A stretch of DNA of 64,000 nucleotides from Saccharopolyspora_C sp047200635 (GTDB lineage Bacteria > Actinomycetota > Actinomycetes > Mycobacteriales > Pseudonocardiaceae), in NCBI RefSeq assembly GCF_047200635.1, contig NZ_JBJZOI010000017.1:90101-154100 (forward strand), given 5' to 3'. Made by a program: the position numbers and the translations under genes. The notes beneath the pieces are model-generated. The model saw nothing but the letters and a program-made list of their open reading frames with translations. It did no database searches and was not told the DNA's origin. This document shows, piece after piece, positions 1 through 8,609 of the stretch; the first letter of the stretch is position 1, and every line of letters starts with the position of its first letter.

Positions 1-456
1 CGCGCTGCCCTGGCTCCAGGCCGGGACCGCCTGCGCCGGTGCTCCCCCCAGCGAGACGGTCACGATCGCCGCGCCGCCGACCACGGCGGACTCGATCGCA
101 CCGCCCACCGCAGCGATCCGCTCCGCGTCGGCTTCGAGGGAGGCGCGCAGCTCGCTCGTGGACAGCGCCACGGCCGTCGAGACCACCCTGGCGTGCAACG
201 CCTCGTCGTGCCCGAACTCCACCACGAGCGCCGCGTCCGCGCCCCGCACCGACTCCGCGAGCAGGCTCAGCACGGAGGCGACCGCGCGGTGGAAGCCGGA
301 CTCGACGTCCTCCGGCGGTCGCGGCCCGAGGTCACCGCCGAACCTGACCGGGCAGGGCAGGGTCGTCGCCAGTTCCTCGAGCGCGGCCCGCGCTCCGTGG
401 TCCGCGAGCATCTCCGGGTACCCACCCCTCGCACGATCGTCCGACAACTCGTCCAC
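1..456 (-). CDS. Partial gene, product not recognised
   Basis: An open frame on the minus strand runs off the left edge. Read from a GTG at 456 it has the high third-position GC of its neighbours and no stop. An in-frame ATG at 411 is an alternative start; a stop lies upstream of 456. The visible part has an alanine- and glutamate-rich helical composition. The stretch ALEELATTLPCPVRFGGDLG, then an acidic helix, faintly resembles the start of a NarL-type histidine-kinase ATPase domain, but no N- or G-box is visible, so I do not assign a function. The C-terminus is missing from the window. Confidence 0.5.
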   Translation of the reverse strand, partial: MDELSDDRARGGYPEMLADHGARAALEELATTLPCPVRFGGDLGPRPPEDVESGFHRAVASVLSLLAESVRGADAALVVEFGHDEALHARVVSTAVALSTSELRASLEADAERIAAVGGAIESAVVGGAAIVTVSLGGAPAQAVPAWSQGSA

Positions 457-807
457 CGCCCCCGGCTCCGCGTCCCCCGGGGTGGTCGTTCAGCCGACTC
501 CCATCGAGTTCCCCGCCCCGCGCGGGCGGGGGCGTCGTGGTGATCGCTGGCGAGAGCCTACGCGGCTCAAGATCACCAATCCGGGTCAGCCGCTTCGGAA
601 TCGTGGTCACCTGCGCGGTCGCCGAGCTGGGGTGCGACCGGCGCGGCGCGGAGCCGGCACCTCGCTCCCCGGAGCGGCCGTGCGCAGCGGGGACGCGCGC
701 CGATCCGGTGCCGGGTGGGGATGTCCACCACGCCGCACCAGGGTTAGTGTTGATCACACACGTAGTCATGGTGCCGTGCTTTCCGAAGATCTGAGGGGGC
801 TTGTGCA
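457..807. other. Intergenic region between divergent genes, 351 bp
   Basis: This gap separates the partial minus-strand gene from the Hsp70-like gene and should hold promoters for both. No convincing open frame of its own is present. The last 60 bases are relatively AT-rich (around TTAGTGTTGATCACACACG near 745-763) and a GAGGGGG ribosome-binding sequence precedes the GTG at 808. I could not pick a clear -35/-10 pair. Confidence 0.5.
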
Positions 808-2628
808 GTGCGCTACGGCGTCGGAATCGATCTCGGAACGTCGTTCACCTCGGCGGCGATCAGCAGTCCGGGCAGCACCCGCATGGTGCCGATGTCCCCC
901 TCCATGATCGTGCCCTCGGTCGCCTACCGCGTCCCGGGCGGCGCCTTGCTGACCGGAGACGCGGCCCTGAGCCCGGACACCGATCCGCGGAAGGTGGCCC
1001 GGAACTTCAAGCGCCGCCTGGGCGATCCGGCTCCGCTGTTCCTCGGCGGCGCCACCTACTCCGCCGCCGCGCTGATGGCCGCGCAGCTGCGCGACGTGAT
1101 CTCGGCCGCCACGCGGATCACCGGAGGACCGCCGGAATCCGTGGTGCTGACCTACCCCGCGGTCTGGGGCCCGTACCGGCGGGAGCACTTCACCGAGGTC
1201 CCCCGGCTCGCGAACATCCCGGACGTCCGGCTGCTCACCGAACCGGAAGCGGCCGCCACGCACTACTCCACCGAGCGCCGCCTCGGCGACGGCGAGGTCA
1301 TCGCCGTATACGACCTCGGCGGCGGCACCTTCGACTCCACCGTCCTGCGGATGCGCGACGGCCGGATGGAGATCCTCGGTACCCCGGAAGGGGTCGAGCA
1401 GCTCGGCGGCGTCGACTTCGACCGGGCGATCCGCGCCCACCTCGACCAGCGGCTCGACGGCGCGATCAGCGAGCTCGACCCGTCCGATCCGCGGGACGCC
1501 ACCGCGCTCACCGAGATCGAGGCGCTCTGCGTGCGGGCCAAGGAGGCGCTGTCGACCGAACCCGACGTGCGCCTGAGCGTCCCGATGCCCGCCGGCCCGC
1601 GCGAGATCACCATCACGCGCCTGCAGTTCAACGAGATGATCGCGCCCACGGTGCGCCTGACCATCGACGCGCTGCACCGGACCACCCAGTCCGCCGGACT
1701 GCGCATCCGCGACCTGTCCGCCGTCCTGCTCGCGGGCGGCTCGTCCCAGGTCCCGCTGGTGCGGCAGCAGATCGCCGAGGAGTTCGCCAAGCCCGTCCGG
1801 GCAGCCCTGCACCCCAAGTACACCGTCGCGCTCGGCGCCGCCCAGCTGTCGGTGCGGCCGGTGGAAGCTCCGGTCTCGGTGCCGGTCAGCTCCCCGATCG
1901 AGCCGCCCGCCCCGCCCGAGGCACCAGCGCGGACGACCCCGCCGCCGGGGCGGGACCGGAAGTGGCTGGTGGCCGGTGGCGCGGTGGGGGCCGCGCTGCT
2001 GGCCGGCCTCGCGGCCACCTCGTTCATCACGACCGCGGACACCCCCCGGCCCAAGGCGATCTACTCGGGAGAGGTCGCTCCCGGCCTGTCCGGCTTCGTC
2101 GGTTCGGACGAGAACAACTGGCAGGGCGCCGACTTCTCCCACGAGCCGGACGGAGCGCTGCGCGTCGATCCGGCCGCGGACGGCCTCCGCGCCACCTGGA
2201 CCGGCGACCTGCCCGCCCAGCTCTACGTGCAGGTCCAGAAGGGCCTCGCCTCGATCGACTTCCCGGCGTTCCTGGAGCACGACGGGGCCCTGGTGTTCAC
2301 CGCTGAGGTCCACTCACCGCCCGCCGGTTACGTCGGGATCGGCCTGCACTGCACCTACCCGTGCGGGGTCGAGCGCTCCGCCACCGAGCTGTTCCGCCGC
2401 ATCCCGCCCGGAACCCCGACCCGGGTCGCGATCCCGCTGTCCTGCTTCGCCGAGAGCGATCCGCGCCCACCGGGGGTGCCGCCGAACCAGCTCGATCCGT
2501 CGTCCGAGCCGGACCAGGTGGACACCCCGTTCCTGGTGTTCTCCGACGACCGGCTGGACGTCACCTTCTCGGACGTCCGCTGGGAACCCGGCGCCGCGGC
2601 CGACCTGGACTGCGACGAGGTCCTCTGA
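808..2628 (+). CDS. Membrane-anchored Hsp70-family protein with carbohydrate-binding-like ectodomain
   Basis: The first 350 or so residues are an actin/Hsp70-type ATPase: GIDLGTSFTS at the N-terminus (phosphate 1), YDLGGGTFD at 168-176 (phosphate 2) and LAGGSSQVPLV near 308-318 (adenosine). There is no canonical DnaK peptide-binding domain. A Pro/Ala-rich linker leads to one membrane helix at about 387-409, then an outside domain of about 200 residues. That domain, with SDENNWQG, HCTYPCG, IPLSCF and DTPFLVF, resembles the galactose-binding-like C-terminal domain of ExoP-type family 3 glycosidases (from memory of the family). So a cytoplasmic ATPase is joined to an external, possibly glycan-sensing, domain. 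GTG start preceded by GAGGGGG. Function unknown; a signalling or envelope role is inference. Confidence 0.85.
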   Translation: MRYGVGIDLGTSFTSAAISSPGSTRMVPMSPSMIVPSVAYRVPGGALLTGDAALSPDTDPRKVARNFKRRLGDPAPLFLGGATYSAAALMAAQLRDVISAATRITGGPPESVVLTYPAVWGPYRREHFTEVPRLANIPDVRLLTEPEAAATHYSTERRLGDGEVIAVYDLGGGTFDSTVLRMRDGRMEILGTPEGVEQLGGVDFDRAIRAHLDQRLDGAISELDPSDPRDATALTEIEALCVRAKEALSTEPDVRLSVPMPAGPREITITRLQFNEMIAPTVRLTIDALHRTTQSAGLRIRDLSAVLLAGGSSQVPLVRQQIAEEFAKPVRAALHPKYTVALGAAQLSVRPVEAPVSVPVSSPIEPPAPPEAPARTTPPPGRDRKWLVAGGAVGAALLAGLAATSFITTADTPRPKAIYSGEVAPGLSGFVGSDENNWQGADFSHEPDGALRVDPAADGLRATWTGDLPAQLYVQVQKGLASIDFPAFLEHDGALVFTAEVHSPPAGYVGIGLHCTYPCGVERSATELFRRIPPGTPTRVAIPLSCFAESDPRPPGVPPNQLDPSSEPDQVDTPFLVFSDDRLDVTFSDVRWEPGAAADLDCDEVL

Positions 2629-2695
2629 CCCGCGACGCGCGGTCGGGCGAGTTCCGGAGGCGGTCCGAGAGCAGCGGCGGGACCGCCGGACCGCG

Positions 2696-3580
2696 TCACT
2701 CCGGCGGGAGCACGTCCGCGCCGTAGCGGTCGGCGCAGAACTCGCGCAACCGCTCGGCGATCCCGGCCAGCACCCCGGCGGCGTGGTGCCGGGGTGACCA
2801 GGCCGCGTACAGCTTGATCCGCAGCGGTCCTCGCGGCCCCTCGATCCGCAGGCCGTGCAGGCCGAAGCGCGCGTCGTCGGAGACCACGGCGACTCCCCGG
2901 CCCGCCGCCGCCAGCGCCTGCGCCACCTGGGCATCGCCGCACACGATCTGCTCCTCCGGCGCGAGCTCGGCGGCGGCCAGCGCGTCCCGCAGGATCAGGC
3001 GCGGCCGGAGCTCGGGTTCGAGCACGATCAGCGGTTCGGCGGCCAGCTCGGCCAAGCGCACGGATTCCCGCGCGCCCCAACGATGTCCGGCGGGCACGTA
3101 CGCCCACAGCGGCAGCGCGGCCAGCGCCCGGTGCCGCCACGCGGGTTCGGGCACGGCGGTGGCGATGGCCAGGTCGGCGCCGTGGCGCAGCGCCTCGGTC
3201 CCGGCGGGCGCCACGGGTGTCGGCAGCGGATCCCGCGGGCCGAAGGTCGCGAGGAACGGGGCGATCACGTCGGTGAACGTCGTGGTGGGCGCGGCGATGG
3301 CCAGGTGGCTCAGCCTCCCCGCCGCGAGCGCGTCGGCCGCGGCCCGCGCGGCCTCGGCGCTGCGCAGCACCTCCCGGGCCGCCGGCAGGAAGTGCCGTCC
3401 CGCCGCGGTCAGCTCCAGCCGGGCACCGGTCCGGTCGAACAGGCGCAGCCCCAGTTCGCGTTCGAGCTGGTGGATCCGGCGGGACAGCGCGGGCTGGGTG
3501 ATCCGGACGACGTCGACCGCCGCGCTGACCGACCCCAGGTCGGCGACCGCGACGAAGTACCGCAGGCTGCGCAGCTCCAC
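2696..3580 (-). CDS. LysR-family transcriptional regulator
   Basis: The 294-residue protein has the usual LysR layout: an N-terminal winged helix (ELRSLRYFVAVADLGSVSAA, then TQPALSRRIHQLERELG) and an effector domain beginning near residue 90. I chose the GTG at 3580 because the LysR fold begins immediately there; the frame stays open upstream to 3703, but those residues are not family-like. A CATACT -10 box (minus strand, 3593-3588) lies 7 nt before this GTG, suggesting a leaderless message. It is divergent from the aldehyde dehydrogenase at 3721, with a LysR-type box between them, so it probably controls that gene and itself. The inducer is unknown. Confidence 0.9.
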   Translation of the reverse strand: MELRSLRYFVAVADLGSVSAAVDVVRITQPALSRRIHQLERELGLRLFDRTGARLELTAAGRHFLPAAREVLRSAEAARAAADALAAGRLSHLAIAAPTTTFTDVIAPFLATFGPRDPLPTPVAPAGTEALRHGADLAIATAVPEPAWRHRALAALPLWAYVPAGHRWGARESVRLAELAAEPLIVLEPELRPRLILRDALAAAELAPEEQIVCGDAQVAQALAAAGRGVAVVSDDARFGLHGLRIEGPRGPLRIKLYAAWSPRHHAAGVLAGIAERLREFCADRYGADVLPPE

Positions 3581-3590
3581 GCCGCGGAGT

Positions 3591-3605
3591 ATGCCAGCAG
3601 GGCAT
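3591..3605. promoter_or_regulatory. LysR-type T-N11-A box
   Basis: A perfect 15-bp inverted repeat ATGCC-AGCAG-GGCAT contains the T-N11-A signature (T3592, A3604) of LysR-family binding sites. It abuts the inferred -10 of the LysR gene and lies 116 bp upstream of the divergent aldehyde dehydrogenase. This is the expected position for autorepression plus control of the divergent gene. A related partial sequence (GGCATTGGACGGCATGG) lies about 20 bp further right. Confidence 0.55.
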
Positions 3606-3720
3606 GGGACGGGAGCCGAATCGGCATTGGACGGCATGGGCGCGCGGTCCGAGGATGATCCCGGGCTCCCGCCGCCGAGTCGTCGCGGGGCCGTCCAGCA
3701 CATCGAGGAAGGGCTCCCCC

Positions 3721-5112
3721 GTGACCGAGTTCCCCGTCGAAGACCCCGCCACCGGGGAGATCATCGCGACCGTCCCCGAGGGCGGGCGGGCCGAGGCGAT
3801 CGCCGCCGTCGACGCCGCGGCGGCGAGCGCGGGCGCCTGGGCCGCGCTGCCCGCGCGGCAGCGCTCGGAGGTCCTGCATCGCACGTTCGAGCTGATGGTG
3901 CGCGACCGCGACCGCCTCGGCGACCTGATCGTCGCGGAGAACGGCAAGTCCCGGGCCGACGCCCTCGGCGAGGTCACCTACGCGGCCGAGTTCTTCCGCT
4001 GGTACGCCGAGGAAGCCGTCCGCCCGGGCGGTGCCTACGGGCCGGCCCCGGCGGGCGGAGCCCGCACGCTCGTCACCCACCGCCCCGTCGGGATCGCCGC
4101 GCTCGTCACGCCGTGGAACTTCCCGGCGGCCATGGCGACCCGCAAGATCGCGCCCGCGCTGGCGGCGGGTTGCACCGCCGTGGTCAAACCCGCGGCCGAG
4201 ACCCCGCTGACCGCGCTGGCCATCGCGGACCTGCTGGCCGAGGCGGGCCTGCCCGGTGGCGTGGTCAACCTCGTCACCACGACCGACGCGGCGGCCGTCG
4301 TCACCACCTGGCTGGAGGACCCGCGGGTGCGCAAGCTGTCGTTCACCGGCTCGACGGCGGTGGGGCGGCTGCTGCTGCGCCAGGCCGCCGACCAGGTGCT
4401 CACCACCTCGATGGAGCTGGGCGGCAACGCCCCGTTCGTGATCACCGCGGACGCCGACCTGGACGCCGCGGTCTCCGGAGCGATGATCGCGAAGTTCCGC
4501 AACGGCGGGCAGGCCTGCACCGCCGCCAACCGGTTCTACGTGCACGAGGAGATCGCGGCGGACTTCCTCGACCGGTTCGGCGCCCGGGTCGCCGCGCTGC
4601 GCGTCGGGCCGGGATCCGACCCCGGCGCGGAGATCGGCCCGGTGATCAGCGCGAAGGCGGCCTCCGCGCTCGACGCGCTGGTGGACTCGGCGCTCGCCGA
4701 CGGGGCCCGCGTGGCCGCCCGGGCCGCGCTCCCCACCGGCACCGGCGGGCACTTCGCCGCACCGACCGTGCTCGCCGACGTGCCCGCCGGTGCCCGCGTC
4801 CTCGGGCAGGAGATCTTCGGCCCGATCGCCCCGGTGGTCACCTGGCACGACGAGGACGAGCTGATCCGCCAGGTCAACGCCACCGAGCTCGGCCTCGCCG
4901 CCTACGTCTACGCCGGGGACCTGGGGCACGCGCTCCGGATCGGCGAGGCCGTGGACGCGGGCATGGTCGGCATCAACCGCGGCATCGTCTCCGATCCCTC
5001 CGCTCCCTTCGGCGGCCTCAAGCAGAGCGGCCTCGGCAGGGAAGGCGGCCAGGAGGGGCTGCACCAGTTCACCGAAACCCAGTACCTGTCGGTCGACTGG
5101 CCCGACTCCTGA
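3721..5112 (+). CDS. NAD(P)-dependent aldehyde dehydrogenase, succinate-semialdehyde dehydrogenase type
   Basis: This 463-residue enzyme oxidises an aldehyde to the acid with NAD(P). Visible features are TPWNFPAAMATRKIAPALAAG (cofactor and substrate entry), the Rossmann motif FTGSTAVGR, the general base Glu232 in MELGGN and the catalytic Cys266 in GGQACTAANR. The C-terminal PFGGLKQSGLGREGG is typical of the GabD/succinate-semialdehyde class, which is the best guess for substrate. The GTG at 3721 follows GAGGAAGGG; an upstream frame to 3604 lacks family similarity. Regulation by the divergent LysR protein is likely. Aromatic or methylmalonate semialdehyde substrates cannot be excluded. Confidence 0.9.
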   Translation: MTEFPVEDPATGEIIATVPEGGRAEAIAAVDAAAASAGAWAALPARQRSEVLHRTFELMVRDRDRLGDLIVAENGKSRADALGEVTYAAEFFRWYAEEAVRPGGAYGPAPAGGARTLVTHRPVGIAALVTPWNFPAAMATRKIAPALAAGCTAVVKPAAETPLTALAIADLLAEAGLPGGVVNLVTTTDAAAVVTTWLEDPRVRKLSFTGSTAVGRLLLRQAADQVLTTSMELGGNAPFVITADADLDAAVSGAMIAKFRNGGQACTAANRFYVHEEIAADFLDRFGARVAALRVGPGSDPGAEIGPVISAKAASALDALVDSALADGARVAARAALPTGTGGHFAAPTVLADVPAGARVLGQEIFGPIAPVVTWHDEDELIRQVNATELGLAAYVYAGDLGHALRIGEAVDAGMVGINRGIVSDPSAPFGGLKQSGLGREGGQEGLHQFTETQYLSVDWPDS

Positions 5113-5440
5113 CCGCCCGCGGCCCGGGAGCTGGCGGGGTTCGATCCCACGTCGCGGCCGGAGACCTGCCCGCGCGGGGCGCGTCCGGCCGGTCGGCGGC
5201 CCGCCCTCGGCGGCGGACGCGGGGGCCGCTGCCGAGGTGCCCGGAGGCACCGCTTCCCGCTCCGGAACGCGCCCGCCAATGGATTCCTCGCGCTGCCGCT
5301 CGTCCGCTCCCGCTCCGCACCCGGTCGCGCTGGGCACCCGGTTCCGGGTGGGTTTGCCCGCCCGACCGGGCAGGGCACCCGAGGAGCGCACGCAGGGCGG
5401 CGCGATGGCCGCCGAGATCCGCGCGGGGGAGAGAACGGCC
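5113..5440. other. Intergenic region, 328 bp, no gene seen
   Basis: Open frames here are unbiased shadows without family similarity. A GGGTTCGATCCC string near 5137 looks like a tRNA T-loop but no acceptor, D or anticodon arm fits around it. The last 20 bases carry a GGGGGAGAG ribosome-binding sequence for the gene at 5441. Confidence 0.5.
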
Positions 5441-5914
5441 ATGACACATTCGCACGACTCGCACGACGTGGAGCACCGGAACGACCCACGCCGGCCCGAC
5501 GGGAACGGGGCCGAGGAGCACAGCGGCGCGAGCCGCGCCGAACCGCGCCAGGATCCCGCTGCGGAGACCTCGTGGACGACCGGCTCGCCGGGATCGGTGC
5601 AGCAGGTCACGAACAGCCCCATGGCCGTGACCGCCCTCGTGCTCGGGCTGCTGGCCCTGTTCTGCGTGCTCCCGGCCGTGCTGGCGCCGTTGGCGATCCT
5701 GCTGGGGATCGTCGCCATCGTCTTCGGCATCCTCGGGCGCAAGCAGGCCGGCCAGCCGCATCGGACCGGCAAGGGCCTGGCGACCGCCGGGCTGGTGATG
5801 GGCACCATCGCGCTGGTGCTCGGGATCCTCGCGGGCATCGCGCTCACCCTGGGAGCGATGAACCCGGACATCATCGGGCCGGTGCAGCAGCAGTTCGGCG
5901 AGATGATGACCTGA
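5441..5914 (+). CDS. DUF4190-type small membrane protein
   Basis: The 157-residue product has a charged, His/Asp/Glu-rich N-terminal tail of about 60 residues (THSHDSHDVEH onward) followed by two long membrane helices, about residues 64-98 and 107-135. The spacer GRKQAGQPHRTGKGLATAGL between them is the hallmark of DUF4190 proteins, whose role is unknown. I chose the ATG at 5441 because GGGGGAGAGAACGGCC precedes it; upstream in-frame residues look non-coding. It stands alone and is followed by a strong hairpin. Confidence 0.85.
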   Translation: MTHSHDSHDVEHRNDPRRPDGNGAEEHSGASRAEPRQDPAAETSWTTGSPGSVQQVTNSPMAVTALVLGLLALFCVLPAVLAPLAILLGIVAIVFGILGRKQAGQPHRTGKGLATAGLVMGTIALVLGILAGIALTLGAMNPDIIGPVQQQFGEMMT

Positions 5915-6312
5915 CCCCGGCCGCGACCTCGGGCGGCGGGTCCCCCCGGTGCGGTGGGCCCGCCGCCCGCGCACGTGAACTCCGCACCGGCCGAAGAACC
6001 GGCGTTGCTCCCCCGCCGCAGAAGCAGCGGGCCGGAGCGCGCGCCGTTCCGTCGAACCTCGCCGACTCTCGGCGCCACCGGGACAGTCCCGTTCCCCGCG
6101 CCGGGCGGGTTCGCGCCGCAGACCTCGGTGATGCCCGGCCAGCACCGGGCTTATCGGGCGGTGCACGGCAGGTGAACATCGGGCGATGCGCCGCGACCAG
6201 GCTGTCGGAAAGATCACCAGCCGCAGTTTTCCCTTGCGGTGCACCAATCTCCTGCTGGAATCTCTCGACCGCACGGCACCGGCGATCGTGACGGGGAAGA
6301 GGAGGCAGCAGG
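5915..6312. other. Intergenic region, 398 bp
   Basis: Apart from the hairpin at 5932-5967, I see no gene. The right half must carry the promoter of the ESX-type pair: TTGCGG near 6233 and GGAATC 17 bp further on are a weak candidate. GGAGG at 6301-6305 is the ribosome-binding site for the GTG at 6313. Confidence 0.4.
5932..5967 (+). terminator. Terminator-like hairpin after the DUF4190 gene
   Basis: GGCGGCGGG (5932-5940) pairs perfectly with CCCGCCGCC (5959-5967) across an 18-nt loop, starting 18 nt after the stop codon. There is no T-run, as is common in high-GC actinomycetes. Confidence 0.5.
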
Positions 6313-6624
6313 GTGCAGCTCGTTTCGGTGGACTCCGGACACCTCACGAGGACCGCGGCATCCCTCCGCGACGCGGCCGAGGGCGTGCGCGATTCGGGCG
6401 ACCGGTTCGCGAGCGGACTCCAGGCGACCGGATTCGGACAGCTGCTCGAATCGGATGCGGCGGCGGCGGAAGCGCTGGAGATCGTGCACGCGGTCGTCGG
6501 CGGAATGCGGGACCAGGTGGAAGAACTGCACGCCCGCGCGGACGCGCTGGAGGCGCAGGCCCGTGCTTACCGGTCCGCCGAGGACGAGTCGGCGCGGATC
6601 GCCGGGCGCCCGGGACGCGCCTGA
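6313..6624 (+). CDS. Small ESX-type (WXG100-like) helical protein
   Basis: The protein has 103 residues, is almost entirely helical and begins VSVDSGHLTRTAASLRDAAEG. It has the size and amphipathic repeat spacing of the small partners of type VII secretion substrates. There is no clear WXG turn (FGQLLES occupies the middle), so it is closer to ESX-1-associated EspC/excreted-virulence-factor-like proteins. GTG start with GGAGG eight bases upstream. Its TGA overlaps the ATG of the next gene by one base, so the two are translationally coupled and probably made as a pair. Confidence 0.7.
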   Translation: MQLVSVDSGHLTRTAASLRDAAEGVRDSGDRFASGLQATGFGQLLESDAAAAEALEIVHAVVGGMRDQVEELHARADALEAQARAYRSAEDESARIAGRPGRA

Positions 6625-8399
6625 TGAGCCAGCAGGGCGACGCCGCCATCAGCGCTGCGCTGCGGACCGGCGACCCCGCCGCGCTCCAGGCCCAGGCGCG
6701 GGCGTGGAGCGGTCTCGCCGCGGAGCTGCGCGGCCACGAGGCGGAGATCCGCTCCCGGCTCGCCCGCTCGCGGGCGGGTGGCGACTGGTCGGGGCCCGCG
6801 GCGGACGCCTTCCACAGCTCCACCGGCGGCCTCACCGGAGGTCTCGACGCGCTGTCCGACCGCTGCGAGGACGTGGCGCGCGCGCTGGAGCAGCACGCGC
6901 ACCAGCAGCAGCGGATCTCGGACGTCCTCGTGGAGATCGCGATCCAGGTCGCGGCGCTGATCGCCTACATCGCGGCGGCGGCGTTCTTCCCGCCGCTCGT
7001 CGCGACCGCGGAGGCGTACATCGCGACCCTGGTCGCGCAGTCGAACCGGATGCTCGCCCTGCTCGGCGAGGTGCTGGCCACGCTCACCCGATGGCTCGCC
7101 TCGGCGCGCACCGCGATCAAGCAGCTGGCGCAGCGGAGCTGGCGCGGGGAGGCCTTCAGCTTCGGCTACGGCCGGGCCCTGGTCGAGGGCACGCGGGACT
7201 TCGCCATCGATCTCGCCGCCACCAGCACGGCGTCGGGAATCACGGGCAAGGGCACCGATCCGGGGCACCTGTTCACCAACGCGGCGATCAGCCTCGGCGT
7301 CGGCGGCGCGTTCGGCGGGATCAGCGGCAGCGGGGTGTCGAAGAAGATCGGCCCGTCCGGCGAGGTCGCGCGCACGCCGGACGGGCGCCCCGAGTTCGCG
7401 ACGTTCGCCGGCCAGATCGACGAGGGCGTGCGATCGCTGCGGTGGACCTCGCCGGGCGGCCGGGAGGCGGCGCCACCGGAAGCGGCCCCGCGCGCGCGAC
7501 GGGAGCAGGAGCTGCGCGAGCTCGACAGCGCCCGGTCCGGTGCCCGCGAGCTCGGGGTGCGCGGCCACCCGCGCGAACGGCGCCGCCTCACCGACGAGGC
7601 GGGCATCGCGCAGGCGCGGGCGTCGCGGGCCCAGGACGAGCTCACCGCCGCCCGATCCGCGCTGCGCGACGCGGAGTCCGGCGAGGCGCGCGCCCGTTCC
7701 GCGTGGCGGGCGGCGCGCGGCCGCGTGAACGACGCCGAACAGCGGCTCTGGCGCGCGGAGAGCCTCCTGGCCGTGTACCAGCACTCGCCTCAACGGGGCT
7801 GGCTCGACGACGCCGAGGCGGCCGCGCGCCGGGCCAGGTCCGAGCACGACGGCTCCCGCCGGGAAGCGACCGCGCTGCGCGACCAGCACGACCGGGCGGT
7901 GCGGGAGCTCGACGCCGCGCGGGACTCGGCGAACGCGGCGGGGCGCGAGGCGGACCAGGCGGACGGAGTCGTCGCCGAGCTGCGGCGGATGCTGGCGGCC
8001 TCGGACGAGCTCCGGTCGGCGGCCACCCGGTTCAACGCGGGCGCGCCGTTCGGCGCCCGGCTCCGGGAGCTGTGGCGGCACAACGGCTGGCGGGCCTCCT
8101 TCGGCGCGGTCAAACCGTGGCCGGTGATCCTCTTCCACGAGAGCGCGCGCGACGTGGCCAAGGGCGCGACCGGCGCGGCCGCGCAGTCGGCGGCGGGCAT
8201 CGCGAACGGGAGCCGGGCACCGGGCTCCACCGAGCGCGACGTGCTGTTCGGCGCGCTCGCCGGGGGCGTGCGCGGAGTCGCCGTCGGCACCGCGGGCAAC
8301 CGCGCGCTCCCCGACGGCGGTGTCGAGGAGATCCTGCTCCGAACGGGCCTGAAGTCCACCGAGACCTTCACGCGCGACCAGCTCAACGCGATGCGATGA
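6624..8399 (+). CDS. Large WXG-domain protein, putative type VII secretion substrate
   Basis: The 591-residue protein starts with a WXG-like helical hairpin: residues 1-95, with the turn GGDWSGPAADAFHSS and the HQQQRISDVLVEIA helix. A hydrophobic segment (about 98-135) follows, then a Gly-rich stretch (about 200-240: GKGTDPGHLFTNAAISLGVG). Residues about 275-460 form an Arg/Glu/Ala-rich coiled coil, and the last 130 residues have no recognised fold. This is the layout of polymorphic ESX-exported effectors with a variable C-terminal tip. I see no toxin catalytic motif, no immunity gene after it, and no ESX ATPase (EccC) in the window. It is coupled to the small protein upstream. Confidence 0.75.
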   Translation: MSQQGDAAISAALRTGDPAALQAQARAWSGLAAELRGHEAEIRSRLARSRAGGDWSGPAADAFHSSTGGLTGGLDALSDRCEDVARALEQHAHQQQRISDVLVEIAIQVAALIAYIAAAAFFPPLVATAEAYIATLVAQSNRMLALLGEVLATLTRWLASARTAIKQLAQRSWRGEAFSFGYGRALVEGTRDFAIDLAATSTASGITGKGTDPGHLFTNAAISLGVGGAFGGISGSGVSKKIGPSGEVARTPDGRPEFATFAGQIDEGVRSLRWTSPGGREAAPPEAAPRARREQELRELDSARSGARELGVRGHPRERRRLTDEAGIAQARASRAQDELTAARSALRDAESGEARARSAWRAARGRVNDAEQRLWRAESLLAVYQHSPQRGWLDDAEAAARRARSEHDGSRREATALRDQHDRAVRELDAARDSANAAGREADQADGVVAELRRMLAASDELRSAATRFNAGAPFGARLRELWRHNGWRASFGAVKPWPVILFHESARDVAKGATGAAAQSAAGIANGSRAPGSTERDVLFGALAGGVRGVAVGTAGNRALPDGGVEEILLRTGLKSTETFTRDQLNAMR

Positions 8400-8597
8400 A
8401 CCCGGGATCCGGCCGGGCCGGGTTGTGGTCGATCACGGGGGCGGCTGCCGCCACCGATCGACCGCCGGGCGATCAGGAGCACCGATGCACCAGCCAGCTC
8501 CGCACCGCCTCCGGGGCGGCGCGACACCGGTGAGCGCGGGGCCGGGACCGATTCACCCGGGAGGGTTCCGAGGCGCGTCGTGGGGCGCGCGCGCCCC

Positions 8598-8603
8598 TAT
8601 GCT
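8598..8603 (+). promoter_or_regulatory. -10 box of a probable leaderless message
   Basis: TATGCT lies exactly 6 nt before the GTG at 8610. Transcription from it would start at or next to the start codon, and there is no ribosome-binding sequence. No good -35 is visible. Confidence 0.45.
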
Positions 8604-8609
8604 CCGGGC

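Noticed and set aside
766..2313. A long minus-strand open frame opposite the Hsp70-like gene
   Set aside because: The product is low-complexity with no family motif and it lies wholly within a well-supported gene on the other strand.
5130..5155. tRNA-like T-loop GGGTTCGATCCC
   Set aside because: No acceptor stem, D-arm or anticodon arm can be folded around it, and no terminal CCA-like context fits.
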